Source: Providencia rettgeri (lineage in GTDB: Bacteria > Pseudomonadota > Gammaproteobacteria > Enterobacterales > Enterobacteriaceae). Taken from it: 64,000 bases of DNA. The stretch covers positions 3,596,001 through 3,660,000 of the forward strand of contig NZ_CP059348.1 of NCBI RefSeq assembly GCF_013702265.1. The letters run 5' to 3'. A program made the translations under genes and the position numbers. The notes under the pieces are model-generated. The model had not been told where the DNA came from. It did not search any database and saw only the letters and a program-made list of their open reading frames with translations. This document shows, one piece after another, positions 19,094-29,687 of this stretch; position 1 is the stretch's first letter; every line of letters starts with the position of its first letter.

Positions 19094-19435
19094 ATGCATG
19101 AAGTTGCCTTATGCCAAAGCGCATTTGAGATTATTGAACAGCACGCTAAACGCAACCATGCTCGGCGGGTGACGGGTGTGTGGTTAGAACTCAGCGCCGT
19201 CTCTTGCGTAGAGGAATCCGCCGTGCATTTTTGTTTCGATATTATTTGCCGTAATACCCTCGCACAAGGTGCCGAATTACATATTGTGATTTCCCCTGCC
19301 CAAGCACAATGCCGAGATTGTCAGCATCAGGTACAAATAACTCAGTTTGGTGAAGGATGCCCCCACTGCGGCAGCCAAAATTTAATTGTCGACAGCACCA
19401 GCGCCATGCAAGTGAAGCAGATTGAAGTTGAATAA
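19094..19435 (+). CDS. hypA: Hydrogenase nickel-incorporation protein HypA
   Basis: This 113-residue nickel metallochaperone works with HypB to load Ni into the NiFe site of hydrogenase large subunits. The Ni-binding N-terminus MHE is intact, and the zinc site shows two pairs, CRDC and CPHC. It lies 10 bp after hydN, so it is co-transcribed. In E. coli hypA is followed by hypBCDE; here only hypC follows, so hypB, hypD and hypE must be elsewhere. Confidence 0.95.
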   Translation: MHEVALCQSAFEIIEQHAKRNHARRVTGVWLELSAVSCVEESAVHFCFDIICRNTLAQGAELHIVISPAQAQCRDCQHQVQITQFGEGCPHCGSQNLIVDSTSAMQVKQIEVE

Positions 19436-19453
19436 CCCGTTTAGGAGCCAGTT

Positions 19454-19726
19454 ATGTGTTTAGGTATTCCCGGTCAAGTGGTTGCCGTTGGTCAAACCCC
19501 TATGGATAGCGCCCAAGTGGATGTCTGTGGTGTCCAACGGGAAGTGAATATTGCCCTCGTCTGTGAAGGGGATACCGAGAGTATGGTCGGTAAATGGGTA
19601 TTAGTTCACGTCGGTTTCGCCATGAGTATTCTCGATGAAAAAGAAGCTAGAGATACCTTAGAAGCATTAATGGCAATGGAAGAAGTTGAAGAAGATGTAG
19701 GGTATTTTTTGCGAGGAAATGCGTGA
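19454..19726 (+). CDS. hypC: HypC/HybG-family hydrogenase maturation chaperone
   Basis: This 90-residue chaperone carries Fe(CN)2CO with HypD and docks on the precursor large subunit, here presumably HyfG. The essential N-terminal Cys2 is intact ([12 protein letters not shown]) and [16 protein letters not shown] is the family core. RBS AGGAG precedes it. It is the last gene of the hydN operon, followed by a hairpin terminator. Confidence 0.94.
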   Translation: MCLGIPGQVVAVGQTPMDSAQVDVCGVQREVNIALVCEGDTESMVGKWVLVHVGFAMSILDEKEARDTLEALMAMEEVEEDVGYFLRGNA

Positions 19727-19781
19727 TAGCACGTGTTTATTCACCCCACAGCTTTTTGTATTTCGCACCTTTTTATACATC

Positions 19782-19816
19782 AAAAAAACCTGACACACTT
19801 TTGTGTCAGGTTTCAT
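19782..19816. terminator. Bidirectional terminator between hypC and maeA
   Basis: A perfect 12-bp stem (AAACCTGACACA / TGTGTCAGGTTT, 19786-19797 and 19802-19813) has a 4-nt loop. On the minus strand it runs into seven T, so it mainly ends the fumC-maeA transcript; the plus strand also ends in TTT. Confidence 0.9.
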
Positions 19817-19860
19817 TAATTACCGTTTTACTCAATCAAACTATCAATCACACTCTGTAA

Positions 19861-21654
19861 TTAGATAGCTTCAACTGGCACATAAACCGGCCACCAAGAT
19901 TGTGTTCTCACCATTTCGACTTCAGAATCACTGGCGTTAACCCCTGCTACGCCTTGGCTTTTCGCCATACGTAAAACAGCAAGAGCAACGATACTTGAAG
20001 TGATACGTAAATCTTCATTCGATGGTAATAACGATGCACCTTCTGAGCCTAATGTTGCTTGGCTTGCCACGGCTTGAACTGCGGCAAAAATCATTTCATC
20101 GGTAATTTTCGTGGCTTTCGACACGATAGCACCGAAACCTAGCCCCGGATAAAGCGCAGCGTTATTTGCCTGGCCGATTTTGTAGCAAACACCGTTATAA
20201 ATCACATCATCAAATGGCGCGCCCGTTGCAACAAACACTTTCCCTTCAGTCCATTCAATTAAATGCTGTGGTGTTGCTTCATGCAGTAATGTTGGGTTTG
20301 ATAATGGGAAAATAATTGGGCGTTCAACATGGCTTGCCATGCTGCGAACGATATCTTGAGTGAAAGCACCCGGTGTTGTTGATGTACCAATTAAAATCGT
20401 TGGTTTTACATTCTCGATAACCGTTGCTAAATCAATAATACCTTTAGCTTTATTCTGTTTCGCAAGGATATCCGCCATATCCGGCCAGCGGGTTTGTGCT
20501 TCAACAGAAACATCAACAATCTTTCTTGGATAATTGGCAACATCTTGGCTGTTTTTCGCATAATCTTTTTGGAAATACAGTAAGCTGTCTACCATGTCGG
20601 TGGTCAGTAGTCCCGGCAAGTCAATTAACCAAATGCGAGAAATGGCTTCTTCACGAGACAGACCACTGCGGATCATTTGGTCACGAATTTGGTCTGCAAT
20701 ACCGCAGCCCGCAGTTCCTGCACCAAAGATAACCACTTTTTGCTCAGTCCAAGGCGTTTTACTTAATTTCACCGCATTCAATAAGCCCGACAATACAATG
20801 GCACCCGTGCCTTGCACATCATCGTTAAATGTCGCGAAATTCGCTCTGTATTTATCCAAAATGCGACGCGCATTTGTTGAACCGAAATCTTCCCAGTGCA
20901 TAACTGCATTTGGAAATAACTTTCTTGCCGCTTTGACATAAGCATCAACAAAATCGTCATAGACTTTGCCTTGAATGCGCTCATGACGATTACCCACATA
21001 TGATGGGTCATTTAACAGTTTTTCATTGTTAGTCCCGACATCGAGAACAACAGGAATAACACTGTGAGGATCTACGCCCGCTGCAGCAGTATAAACAGCC
21101 AGCTTACCGACTGAAATATCGATACCATTAGAGCCCCAGTCTCCGATGCCTAAAATTTCTTCTGCGTCAGTGGTCACGATCAGTCGAATATCACCACCTT
21201 CAGCACCGAATGCACGCAGCTTTTCTTCGATTAATTCAGGTTCATTAATACTGAGGAAGATCCCGCGAGGACGAGTAATAATCTCGCTATAGTTTTCAAT
21301 GGCATCGCCGACAACTGGGTCATAAACGACTGGCAGCATTTCCAGCATATGACGTTGTAATAATGCATAAAATAATGTCACGTTATTATCGTGTAAACGC
21401 CACATGTAAATATGTTTATCTAAATCAGAATGGCATCCACGGTAAGCGTGATAAGCACGGTTTAATTGTGTTTCCATATCCTCAGTGACAACAGGAGGAA
21501 GAATACCATTTAAGTCCAGCGCTTTTCGTTCTTCTTCAGTAAAAGCCGTTCCTTTATTTAATGATGGATCGCGTAATACTTCATATCCTCTTGCAGTGGT
21601 TTTAATTTTACGAATGTTATTTTCCACAACAACTTTAGCTTGTCGATTATACAT
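19861..21654 (-). CDS. maeA: NAD-dependent malic enzyme (oxaloacetate-decarboxylating)
   Basis: This 597-residue enzyme converts malate to pyruvate, CO2 and NADH. Family motifs are intact: the catalytic Tyr region YHAYRG, VVTTDAEEILGIGDWGSNG-type metal and substrate residues, FNDDVQGTGAIVLSG, and the dinucleotide-binding VIFGAGTAGCGIADQI. It is somewhat longer than E. coli MaeA (565 aa). A malolactic enzyme has the same fold, but the length and C-terminus fit malic enzyme better. It follows the fumarase gene by 41 bp, so the pair would run fumarate to malate to pyruvate. Confidence 0.88.
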   Translation of the reverse strand: MYNRQAKVVVENNIRKIKTTARGYEVLRDPSLNKGTAFTEEERKALDLNGILPPVVTEDMETQLNRAYHAYRGCHSDLDKHIYMWRLHDNNVTLFYALLQRHMLEMLPVVYDPVVGDAIENYSEIITRPRGIFLSINEPELIEEKLRAFGAEGGDIRLIVTTDAEEILGIGDWGSNGIDISVGKLAVYTAAAGVDPHSVIPVVLDVGTNNEKLLNDPSYVGNRHERIQGKVYDDFVDAYVKAARKLFPNAVMHWEDFGSTNARRILDKYRANFATFNDDVQGTGAIVLSGLLNAVKLSKTPWTEQKVVIFGAGTAGCGIADQIRDQMIRSGLSREEAISRIWLIDLPGLLTTDMVDSLLYFQKDYAKNSQDVANYPRKIVDVSVEAQTRWPDMADILAKQNKAKGIIDLATVIENVKPTILIGTSTTPGAFTQDIVRSMASHVERPIIFPLSNPTLLHEATPQHLIEWTEGKVFVATGAPFDDVIYNGVCYKIGQANNAALYPGLGFGAIVSKATKITDEMIFAAVQAVASQATLGSEGASLLPSNEDLRITSSIVALAVLRMAKSQGVAGVNASDSEVEMVRTQSWWPVYVPVEAI

Positions 21655-21695
21655 AATTAATACCTTCTAATTTAAATATTATAATTCAGAGAAAA

Positions 21696-23144
21696 CTACG
21701 CGCCAGATAGACCATTTCCTGTCATATCAATCGGATTGACATATTTATTAAAATCTTCTTCACTTATTTTTCCAGAAGCGATTGCAGATTCTTTTAACGT
21801 GATATTTTTCGCTATTGCATTTTCAGCAATATGTGCTGCATTTTGATAACCAATAATTGGGGATAATGCCGTCACTAACATGACACTATTGTCCACATAC
21901 TCGGTTATTTTCGTATTATTTAATTCAGTACCTTCTACTGAATATTCCATAAATTTACGACAGCCATCAGAAATAATACGAATGGAATGCAGGAGATTAT
22001 TAATAATTACCGGTCTCATCGCATTTAATTCAAAATTACCTTGGCTACCTGATATCGCAATCGCAGCATCATTACCCATAACCTGAATACCAATCATGAC
22101 CATCGCTTCACATTGGGTTGGGTTGACCTTGCCAGGCATGATGGATGAACCAGGTTCATTCGATGGCAGTATTAACTCGCTGAAACCACAACGGGGGCCC
22201 GAAGCTAACCAGCGCATATCATTCGCAATTTTGATAAGTGCGACAGCTAATCCACGAATAGCGGCATGTGTACGAACTAACGCATCAAGGGAGCCTTGAG
22301 CGGTAAATTTATTGGGCGCAGTAATAAACGGTTTTTGGGTTAATTCCGCTATCTTATCTGCGACATCTTTTGAAAAGCCTTTTGGCGCATTTAATCCTGT
22401 ACCAACAGCCGTGCCGCCAACGGCAAGTTTATAGAGATCTTGCTGACTACGTTTAATGTCATCTAGCGCATCGCGTAATTGACCCGCCCAACCGTGCCAC
22501 TCTTGCCCTACAGTTAAAGGTACTGCATCTTCGAGGTGAGTACGACCTATCTTAACGACAGTCATCCACGAATCAGCTTTCTTTTCAATAAGTTGAATTA
22601 AATCTTCAATGCTCGGAATCAATTGTTCATCAAGCGCAAAAATAGCGGCGATGTGCATTGCAGTAGGGAATGTATCATTGGAAGACTGACCCATGTTGAC
22701 ATCATCATTGGGTCCAACGGGTAATTGAGTTCCTAATGAACCACCGAGTAATTGAATAGCTCGGTTAGAAATAACCTCATTCACATTCATATTAGATTGT
22801 GTGCCAGAGCCTGTCTGCCATACATAAAGCGGATAATGCTCATCCAATTGACCATGAATAGTTTCATCAGCAGCGATCACGATCGCCTCTTTTTTCCATT
22901 CAGCTAATCGACCTGCTTCGCAGTTAACCAATGCACAGGCTTTTTTTACATAGCCATACGCGTGGTAAACCGATTTTGGCATTAAATCATCGCCAATATT
23001 AAAGTGCTGTAATGAACGTTGAGTCTGTGCCCCCCAATAACGATTTGCAGGAACATTTACTTTTCCCATGCTATCGAATTCTTCACGGGTGCCTGTTTCA
23101 TTAATACCAATAGGGATGCTCTTATTTAGAATATAATCTGTCAT
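21696..23144 (-). CDS. fumC: Class II fumarate hydratase
   Basis: This 482-residue enzyme of the fumarase/aspartase superfamily interconverts fumarate and malate. The signature loop GSSIMPGKVNPTQCEA holds the catalytic serine, and WQTGSGTQSNMNVNEVI and GQSSNDTFPTAMH form the substrate pocket. The T-x-H motif (IGRTHLEDAVPLT) favours fumarase over aspartase. It is upstream of maeA in the same transcript. No sigma-54 promoter or FhlA-type site is visible upstream, so the pair is probably not in the FHL regulon. Confidence 0.9.
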   Translation of the reverse strand: MTDYILNKSIPIGINETGTREEFDSMGKVNVPANRYWGAQTQRSLQHFNIGDDLMPKSVYHAYGYVKKACALVNCEAGRLAEWKKEAIVIAADETIHGQLDEHYPLYVWQTGSGTQSNMNVNEVISNRAIQLLGGSLGTQLPVGPNDDVNMGQSSNDTFPTAMHIAAIFALDEQLIPSIEDLIQLIEKKADSWMTVVKIGRTHLEDAVPLTVGQEWHGWAGQLRDALDDIKRSQQDLYKLAVGGTAVGTGLNAPKGFSKDVADKIAELTQKPFITAPNKFTAQGSLDALVRTHAAIRGLAVALIKIANDMRWLASGPRCGFSELILPSNEPGSSIMPGKVNPTQCEAMVMIGIQVMGNDAAIAISGSQGNFELNAMRPVIINNLLHSIRIISDGCRKFMEYSVEGTELNNTKITEYVDNSVMLVTALSPIIGYQNAAHIAENAIAKNITLKESAIASGKISEEDFNKYVNPIDMTGNGLSGA

Positions 23145-24024
23145 TACAATAACTCCATTTTAAATATAAAACATATGAGCAATTCCTATACTAAGTTAAA
23201 AGGATTAATTAAACATCAAATACCAAACATACGTTCAAATAAGACATTTAAGCTATCAAGATAACAAAAAGACAGTTTGAAATATAAAAAATAAATTACC
23301 TTTCAATTTTTTATAAAATATAATTATCGCAAACAGACTGTCTATTTCATCCAAAAATCATATAAAGACTAAAGTTTCAAAATAGCATTAAAAACAATAT
23401 AATGTATTATCAATCTTATCTTTTAATGACAATTCAAATAAATTAAACAATTTAATTATATAAATAAATTATTGAAGCGCTGATATGAAAAATAAAAAAC
23501 GCATGTATTGAGTAGATATATAAATTAAAGAGGTTTAAATTTTAAAATATATTAACAAAACAAAAACAACCAATGAAATATAAGTGAAATAATGTTATTT
23601 AATATAAAAAATATAATAAAAAAGAGCTAAAAACATGTTATTCATTTAAAATACAAGGTGATATATCCACTGAGTTTCTCTTTAGTTTAATACGCATTAA
23701 TTTCAAAAAAATCATCCTTAATTATGCTTATGCAAAAATATAGAGCATCATAACTCAACAATACTGAAGAGAAGCTTTTGATAATAGTGATCATGCCCAC
23801 CTTGGTTGGTCACTGAACCTAACTCCACTCACAAAACGAGTACCGAGTTTAATATTCATATCGATACCATATTAAACACTGGTTTTACGCAATTTTGGAG
23901 AAATAGCCGAACTTGCAGGGTGGGATGCACTGGTTTTTCAGTAAAAACCGCACTGCATCCCTGTAGCGCGGCCTATTTATTCCCTTAACATTCTATCCTT
24001 TAAATAAAGGCTTCCAGCCTATCG
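23145..24024. other. Long AT-rich gap between fumC and the hyf operon end
   Basis: The stretch 23145-23780 is extremely AT-rich and must contain the fumC promoter; I could not define -10/-35 boxes with confidence. From 23790 composition becomes more even, and a long hairpin lies at 23922-23961. A 60-codon open frame at 23806-23988 overlaps that hairpin and is unlikely to be a gene. Confidence 0.5.
23922..23961. terminator. Long two-step hairpin beyond the hyf operon
   Basis: GGGATGCA pairs with TGCATCCC and, inside it, GGTTTTT pairs with AAAAACC around a CAGT loop. No T-run follows on either strand, so it may be an RNA-stabilising or processing hairpin rather than a classical terminator. Confidence 0.5.
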
Positions 24025-25032
24025 TTACTCACCCTCAAATAACCGGAATCCCCCTAACCCTTTCCATGCTGGTAAGGCTTGATAAACTTGCTCGACGGCG
24101 GCAACCACTTTGTCATTCATTGGCATATAAAAACCGACTAAATCGGGCTGAATGCCTAAGAAAATGATTTCTCCGACATCCTCTTTTAACTGGTCGATAA
24201 GAAAATTCAGCGGCAGGTTATGGGTGCTCATAATAAACATTTCGGCGATATCATCAGGGTCGATAACCCGAATTTCTCCCGGCGCTAAACCAATATCCGC
24301 AGCATCCACAATTAATAAACGCTGGGGTTTTAACGCTCGTACTTGGTGGGAAACACTTTCAGGACTGCTGCCACCGTTAATTGCCACCCAGCCGTCAATC
24401 GGGGTTTGCTGCATGAGGTCAAATAGCATCGGGCCTGCGCCATCATCCCCCATCATGCTATTGCCCACCGCCAGCATGAGATTTTGCACGGGTGATGGGT
24501 TATCTGAAGATAAGAGATTTTTTGCTGATACGCTTTCTGCTGAAGATTCGATTTCCATCGAAAAAGACGGTTGAGTTTGTCTCGCAACATCGCTCATCGG
24601 CTGCCTTTTCGCTATCTGTCTTTTCACGATCAAATAAATTGCCGGCTCACGCTCAATTTCACCGAGTAATCGAATCAGTGTGGCGCTCCATGCCTGATAG
24701 GGAGAATCACTGTCTTTAGCGAAACCATCTAATGCTAACGCCAGCATATTGGTGTGGGTGGAATCGATATTAATCTCGCCAAAGGTGATCAAGCCCTGTA
24801 ATTTGCGACGCGCCTCCCCTTCAGGAAGGGCATTCACCCATGCTTGGTAGCCATCCAATGGACATTCCAATTCCGTTTTTAAGCAGTCAATCATCCCAAC
24901 ATGGTGACCAATCGCCAGTGAGTAATACATCACTTGCTGCGCGTCTTCAGGTACGTCATCGTCACTGTCGACAAATTTCTGGCGCAGTGACCAGAAAATC
25001 ACTTTGCCCGTTTCAGTTGCTGGCTCACTCAT
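24025..25032 (-). CDS. HycH/HyfJ-HycI fusion: hydrogenase accessory protein fused to maturation protease
   Basis: Residues 1 to about 140 match HycH/HyfJ ([37 protein letters not shown]). After a linker of about 40 residues, residues from about 182 match the full HycI protease ([59 protein letters not shown]), including the Asp and His that bind nickel in the precursor. HycI cuts the C-terminal tail of the large subunit after Ni insertion. In E. coli hycH and hycI are separate genes. It ends the hyf operon and its start overlaps hyfI by 8 bp. Confidence 0.92.
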   Translation of the reverse strand: MSEPATETGKVIFWSLRQKFVDSDDDVPEDAQQVMYYSLAIGHHVGMIDCLKTELECPLDGYQAWVNALPEGEARRKLQGLITFGEINIDSTHTNMLALALDGFAKDSDSPYQAWSATLIRLLGEIEREPAIYLIVKRQIAKRQPMSDVARQTQPSFSMEIESSAESVSAKNLLSSDNPSPVQNLMLAVGNSMMGDDGAGPMLFDLMQQTPIDGWVAINGGSSPESVSHQVRALKPQRLLIVDAADIGLAPGEIRVIDPDDIAEMFIMSTHNLPLNFLIDQLKEDVGEIIFLGIQPDLVGFYMPMNDKVVAAVEQVYQALPAWKGLGGFRLFEGE

Positions 25033-25807
25033 CGATGCCCCCTTGTTGCAGCACGGTCACGAGGCGGTTCACAATCTCACGCAGGCGCGGGTCTTGCTCC
25101 TCGTCCATCCATGTTTGCATCGTGGCTTTCACTTGGCTTGGGGTCGCTCCATCCAGCAGGGTCAAGAAGCGGTCACTGATTTCTCGACCTTGGTAATATC
25201 CCGCTTGGCGGCGCGCTTCACGCTCGATCATCACGCGGGTCGCCAAAGGGATGGATGGCAGTAAAAGCTCCACTTTTTCCCCATCGGCTTCACGGTGATC
25301 TTGCCCAACCAATTTCTGATTCAATAACCCTAATGCCACCGCGAAACCGTAAATCGTGGCTGCTGGGGTTGGTGGGCAACCTGGGATCCACACATCGATC
25401 GGCACGATATGTTCGCTACCGCCCCAGACACAATACAGGTCGTGGAAGATCCCCCCACCACAACCACAAGCCCCATAAGAGATACAGATTTTGGGATCCG
25501 GCGCAGACTCATATGCCCTCAGGGCAGGCATGCGCATCGCACGGGTGACCGCCCCTGTGAACAGTAAAATATCCGCATGGCGCGGAGATGCCACCACTTT
25601 GATCCCAAAACGCTCTGCATCGAAAACCGGGGTGATTGCCGAGAAAATTTCAATTTCACATCCGTTGCAACCGCCACAGTCCACGCGATACACATAGGCT
25701 GAACGCTTAATATCTTTCAGCAGCGTGCTTTTCAGTTTTGCGACCTGCTCATCGAGCACAATCGGCTGGCTAACATGATGGTTTACGGGGATATTTGGCA
25801 AACTCAT
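25025..25807 (-). CDS. hyfI: Hydrogenase-4 small subunit HyfI (NuoB-like)
   Basis: This 260-residue iron-sulfur subunit passes electrons to the NiFe subunit HyfG. Cysteines for the proximal [4Fe-4S] cluster are visible in [18 protein letters not shown] and PGCPPTPAA, as in NuoB/HycG. It overlaps hyfH by 4 bp and the HycH-HycI gene by 8 bp, so translation is coupled. The C-terminal ~70 residues beyond the NuoB core are hydrophilic. Confidence 0.93.
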   Translation of the reverse strand: MSLPNIPVNHHVSQPIVLDEQVAKLKSTLLKDIKRSAYVYRVDCGGCNGCEIEIFSAITPVFDAERFGIKVVASPRHADILLFTGAVTRAMRMPALRAYESAPDPKICISYGACGCGGGIFHDLYCVWGGSEHIVPIDVWIPGCPPTPAATIYGFAVALGLLNQKLVGQDHREADGEKVELLLPSIPLATRVMIEREARRQAGYYQGREISDRFLTLLDGATPSQVKATMQTWMDEEQDPRLREIVNRLVTVLQQGGIDE

Positions 25808-26355
25808 GATTTATCTCCCTGAATATGCAAACGGAAGTTCTGACGATCATTATTCAATAAATTGTTTTTTTGCTTACAAGATGGGCAGGTTTCATACATT
25901 GGGCGCAGAGCTTCAATGCCGCCTTCCTCAATCCCCGACGCCACCATCAGCGCCATGGCATACTCCACGGATTTTTTCGGGGCGAATGCTTCGCCACACT
26001 GGCGACAATGTTGCAGGCGGAATGTCCCTTTCATGTACAAATCCGCTTTGTTCATTACCGCGGTTTCAAACTCTTCCGTTAAATGAATGGCGCGAGTCGG
26101 ACAAACTTCTTCACAGCGCGCACAATAAATACAGCGACCTAAAAACAGCTGCCAGCGGCGTTCACCACTTTCTAAGTCAGTTTCCATGGTTAACGCATTG
26201 GCAGGGCAAGCGGAAATACAAGCGCCACACGCAATACATTGCAGTGGGTCATATTCAGGTTTGCCTCTAAATCCGTGAGCCACTTCCAGCGGTTTGAACG
26301 GGTATTTCACCGTTGCAGTACCCGCATTACGAAGGGTTTTAAAAAGTTTAAACAT
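25804..26355 (-). CDS. hyfH: Hydrogenase-4 ferredoxin subunit HyfH (NuoI-like)
   Basis: This 183-residue protein has two [4Fe-4S] motifs ([12 protein letters not shown] and [12 protein letters not shown]) plus two extra CxxC pairs (CRQC and CPSC) that could bind zinc or another cluster. It corresponds to HyfH/HycF in the peripheral arm. It is 12 bp after hyfG and overlaps hyfI. Confidence 0.93.
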   Translation of the reverse strand: MFKLFKTLRNAGTATVKYPFKPLEVAHGFRGKPEYDPLQCIACGACISACPANALTMETDLESGERRWQLFLGRCIYCARCEEVCPTRAIHLTEEFETAVMNKADLYMKGTFRLQHCRQCGEAFAPKKSVEYAMALMVASGIEEGGIEALRPMYETCPSCKQKNNLLNNDRQNFRLHIQGDKS

Positions 26356-26367
26356 GGTGTCCCTCCG

Positions 26368-28101
26368 TTATTTCATAATCGAATGTTTGCGCTCGATACT
26401 GTGCTGTTCGAGCTCTTTGTACGCGACAGTTTTCGCTTTGCGTTTTTTCACATCCACCAGCGTCACGCGGTCAGTACAGGAGTAACAAGGGTCAAGGCTA
26501 CCGATAATCAATGGCGCATCGGAAACGGTGTTGCCTTGCAGCATATAGCGCAGCACTGGCCAGTTCGCGTAAGTGGCAGCACGGCAACGCCAGCGATACA
26601 GTTTTTGGTTATCGCCGAGCATGCTCCAGTGAACATCTTCACCTCGCGGCGCTTCGGTATAGCCCAGTGCAAATTTATGGGGCTGATAGGTAAAGCCTTC
26701 CGTCAGAATTGGGCCTTCTGGCATATTGTCGAGGGCATATTCAATCATCGACAGAGAGTCCAATGTCTCTTTAATGCGTACCATCACGCGGGAATAAACA
26801 TCGCAACCATCTAAGGTGAATAAGGTTTTTGGTAAATTGCCGTAGTCCGCAAATGAGTGGTCGAAACGCACATCGCGCTTGAAGCCGCTGGCGCGGATCA
26901 TCGGTCCCACAGGGCTGTAATCACGAGCAACTTGTGGATCGAGGCGGCCGACGCCGACGGTACGCTGCTCCATATTTGGTGTACTCAGCAACATGTCCAC
27001 CAGCTGAGTTACATCTTGGCGCATCTCTTTAACCAGCTGAATGGTTTTCACGCGCTGCTCTTTCAAGAAGTCACGACGAACCCCACCAATTAAGTTGGTA
27101 CCGTAAGTTTTACGGGCGCCTGTCAGTAATTCCGCCATAGTCATGGATTTTTCACGGACACGGAAAAACTGCATGAAACCGGTATCAAAACCGGTGAAGT
27201 GGCTCGCTAAGCCGATATTCAGCAAGTGGCTGTGTAGACGTTCCACTTCCAGTAATACGCTACGAATAGTGTGAGCGCGTTGAGGCACATAAATACCCAG
27301 CGCATTTTCCACAGAGGTGGTGTATGCCACGCTGTGGGTGAAGCCGCAAATGCCGCATACGCGGTCAGATAAGAAAGTGACTTCGTTGTAGCCCATGCGG
27401 GTTTCAGCCAATTTTTCCATCCCGCGGTGCACGTAGAACATACGGTAGTCCGCATCCACAATGCGCTCGCCATCCACAAACAGGCGGAAGTGTCCCGGTT
27501 CATCGGACGTGATATGCAGCGGACCAATTGGCACGATGCGGCTTTGGGTTTTGCTGTCGTTGATAAACTCGTAGGTTTCTGTGTCGGTGGTTGGCGCTGG
27601 GCGCTGACGGTAATCCATAGTGTCTTTACGCAGCGGATACAGGTCTTCCGGCCAATCATCCGGCAGCACTAAGCGGCGCTCATCCGGCAAGCCCACCGGA
27701 CGTAAACCGTACATATCACGGATTTCACGCTCTCCCCACACAGCCGCAGGCACCCGTGGCGTTACAGATGGGAACTCTTGGGTGATTGGACTGACATACG
27801 CTTTCACCGTTACCCAGCATTTTTCTCCCTCTTCCATCGACAGTGCGTAATAAACTGCAAACTGCCCATTGAGAGGACGTTCATCGTTCCCCCACAACAC
27901 CGGCAACCAACCGCCGCAGCCGTAATAGAGGAATTCCACCACGTCTGGCAGCATCTCAGTTTTGACGGTAATGGTGACTTGGTTAGCTGTTTGCCACTCC
28001 TCTTCCAGCATGGCATGAGGAAATTTCTCGCGCACTTTTGCCAGATAGCCCGCGCCTTTGCGAACGCCCTGAAGGGTATCTGTATAATTCTGATAGCTCA
28101 C
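26368..28101 (-). CDS. hyfG: Hydrogenase-4 NiFe large subunit HyfG (NuoCD-like)
   Basis: This 577-residue catalytic subunit combines a NuoC-like N-terminal domain (to ~170) and a NuoD-like NiFe domain. The Ni ligands are RVCGICGFTHS and DPCYSC. A 32-residue tail follows TDR (VTLVDVKKRK to the end), equal in length to the HycE tail removed by HycI, so this is a protease-processed precursor. The protease domain lies in the last gene of the same operon. Its start is 1 bp from the hyfF stop. Confidence 0.95.
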   Translation of the reverse strand: MSYQNYTDTLQGVRKGAGYLAKVREKFPHAMLEEEWQTANQVTITVKTEMLPDVVEFLYYGCGGWLPVLWGNDERPLNGQFAVYYALSMEEGEKCWVTVKAYVSPITQEFPSVTPRVPAAVWGEREIRDMYGLRPVGLPDERRLVLPDDWPEDLYPLRKDTMDYRQRPAPTTDTETYEFINDSKTQSRIVPIGPLHITSDEPGHFRLFVDGERIVDADYRMFYVHRGMEKLAETRMGYNEVTFLSDRVCGICGFTHSVAYTTSVENALGIYVPQRAHTIRSVLLEVERLHSHLLNIGLASHFTGFDTGFMQFFRVREKSMTMAELLTGARKTYGTNLIGGVRRDFLKEQRVKTIQLVKEMRQDVTQLVDMLLSTPNMEQRTVGVGRLDPQVARDYSPVGPMIRASGFKRDVRFDHSFADYGNLPKTLFTLDGCDVYSRVMVRIKETLDSLSMIEYALDNMPEGPILTEGFTYQPHKFALGYTEAPRGEDVHWSMLGDNQKLYRWRCRAATYANWPVLRYMLQGNTVSDAPLIIGSLDPCYSCTDRVTLVDVKKRKAKTVAYKELEQHSIERKHSIMK

Positions 28102-28102
28102 G

Positions 28103-29683
28103 TTATTTCTCCTGCGATGAAGGTTCGGAGGTGCTTACACCCCACGGCCATTGATAATTTAAGGTGGTAATTTGGTGGTCGACTGTCGCACTATCTTTGA
28201 GCACGATTGTCGCGGCATTTTCCAGTAAGCGGCTGACAGGCTGAGGAATATAAGTCCCCATCACCAGCATCAGTACAATCAAAATCGCCATCGGTAATGT
28301 GGTTAAAATGCCCAGCTCACCACGCGCTACGCACTCTGGTTGTTCGCCAAATAAGGTTTTGGAGATCATGCGGATCAACCCGCCCAGCACTACCGTAATC
28401 AAGATCAGCACCAGCAAGGTTAACCAGAAATGGTTAGCGACCAGCCCCGCCACCACAATCATAAATTCACTTAAAAAGACGTTGAATGGCGGCATACCAC
28501 CCAGAGCTAATGCACCGCCCGCAAATACCACCGCGGTAAATGGCATAGTGCGCAGTAACCCTTTCACCACCGTAATATCGCGAGTGCCATATTTCAGTAA
28601 CACGTTACCGGAACCGCAGAACAGCAAGGTTTTACCCAAACTGTGGTTTAAGGTATGCAGCAGCGCGGCCAGTACACCTAAAGGCCCACCGATACCTAAT
28701 GCCACCGCGATCAGCCCCATGTTTTCCACACTGGAGTAGGCCAGCAAACGTTTCATATCTTTTTGTACCAAGATAAAAAACGCAGCCACCGCGACGGACA
28801 TTAATCCGAACACCAACAATAAGGTTTGCGTAAATTCGCCACCAATTGATGAAGTGACGATGATGTAGTAACGGATGATAATCAGCAGTGCGCAGTTGAG
28901 CAGCACCGCAGACAGCAACGCCGAAGTTGGGCTTGGTGCCTCACTGTGCGCATCAGGTAACCAGGCGTGCATTGGGAAAAGACCGGTTTTGGTACCAAAA
29001 CCGATTAACACAAACACAAAGGCAAGATGCATCAAGGTTGGATCGAGAAGGTCGGTATATTTCAGGACTTCCGTCCAGAAAATAGCCATTTCAGGATCCG
29101 GCATGACATTCACCGCATTGGCATACACTAAAATGGTGCCAAACAGACCAAACGCCACACCTACGCTACAGATAATGATGTATTTCCATGCCGCTTCCAG
29201 TGAAGAACGTTGACCATAAATGCCCACTAAGAACGCGGAGCTTAAGGTGGTCGCTTCGACCGCCGCCCACATTAAGATCAGGTTATTACTGGTGATCACC
29301 AGCAACATAGTGAACAGGAATAAGTGGAAGAAACCATAATAGTTACATAAGGTTCCAACACTAATTTCCCCTTCATGCACTTCATGGTTCATATAACCGA
29401 TAGAGTACAAGCCAGTCAGGAAGCCGACGATCCCTAAGATAGCGAGGAATAACCCGGCAAGGCTATCAAGGTGGATCCAGTGACCTGCCATCAGCAAATC
29501 ACCGACTTTATCTATCGTGCCAACCATCCAGATCGATAACACTAGCAATGCCGTGATCCCAATGGTATGGATCAGAGTGACAGGGATTTTTGCACCGTTA
29601 CCCAATAAGCGGCAGGCGAACGCCAGCAGTGAAATCACCAGCGGGGTTGCCATCAATAAGGTTAATAACATTGTTTGACTCAT
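28103..29683 (-). CDS. hyfF: Hydrogenase-4 membrane subunit HyfF (Complex I antiporter-like)
   Basis: This 526-residue integral membrane protein matches the length of E. coli HyfF. About 13-14 hydrophobic helices include the antiporter core ([36 protein letters not shown]). It has the Lys and Glu residues expected for proton translocation in NuoL/M/N-type subunits. HyfF and HyfD are what distinguish hydrogenase-4 from hydrogenase-3. Confidence 0.93.
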   Translation of the reverse strand: MSQTMLLTLLMATPLVISLLAFACRLLGNGAKIPVTLIHTIGITALLVLSIWMVGTIDKVGDLLMAGHWIHLDSLAGLFLAILGIVGFLTGLYSIGYMNHEVHEGEISVGTLCNYYGFFHLFLFTMLLVITSNNLILMWAAVEATTLSSAFLVGIYGQRSSLEAAWKYIIICSVGVAFGLFGTILVYANAVNVMPDPEMAIFWTEVLKYTDLLDPTLMHLAFVFVLIGFGTKTGLFPMHAWLPDAHSEAPSPTSALLSAVLLNCALLIIIRYYIIVTSSIGGEFTQTLLLVFGLMSVAVAAFFILVQKDMKRLLAYSSVENMGLIAVALGIGGPLGVLAALLHTLNHSLGKTLLFCGSGNVLLKYGTRDITVVKGLLRTMPFTAVVFAGGALALGGMPPFNVFLSEFMIVVAGLVANHFWLTLLVLILITVVLGGLIRMISKTLFGEQPECVARGELGILTTLPMAILIVLMLVMGTYIPQPVSRLLENAATIVLKDSATVDHQITTLNYQWPWGVSTSEPSSQEK

Positions 29684-29687
29684 CTCA

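Noticed and set aside
23145-23780. FhlA-type site or sigma-54 promoter upstream of fumC
   Set aside because: I searched by eye for TGGCAC-N-GC and TCGACA-N4-TGWCGA and saw neither.
23806-23988. 60-codon gene upstream of fumC
   Set aside because: It overlaps the long hairpin at 23922-23961, and I see no ribosome-binding site or family resemblance.
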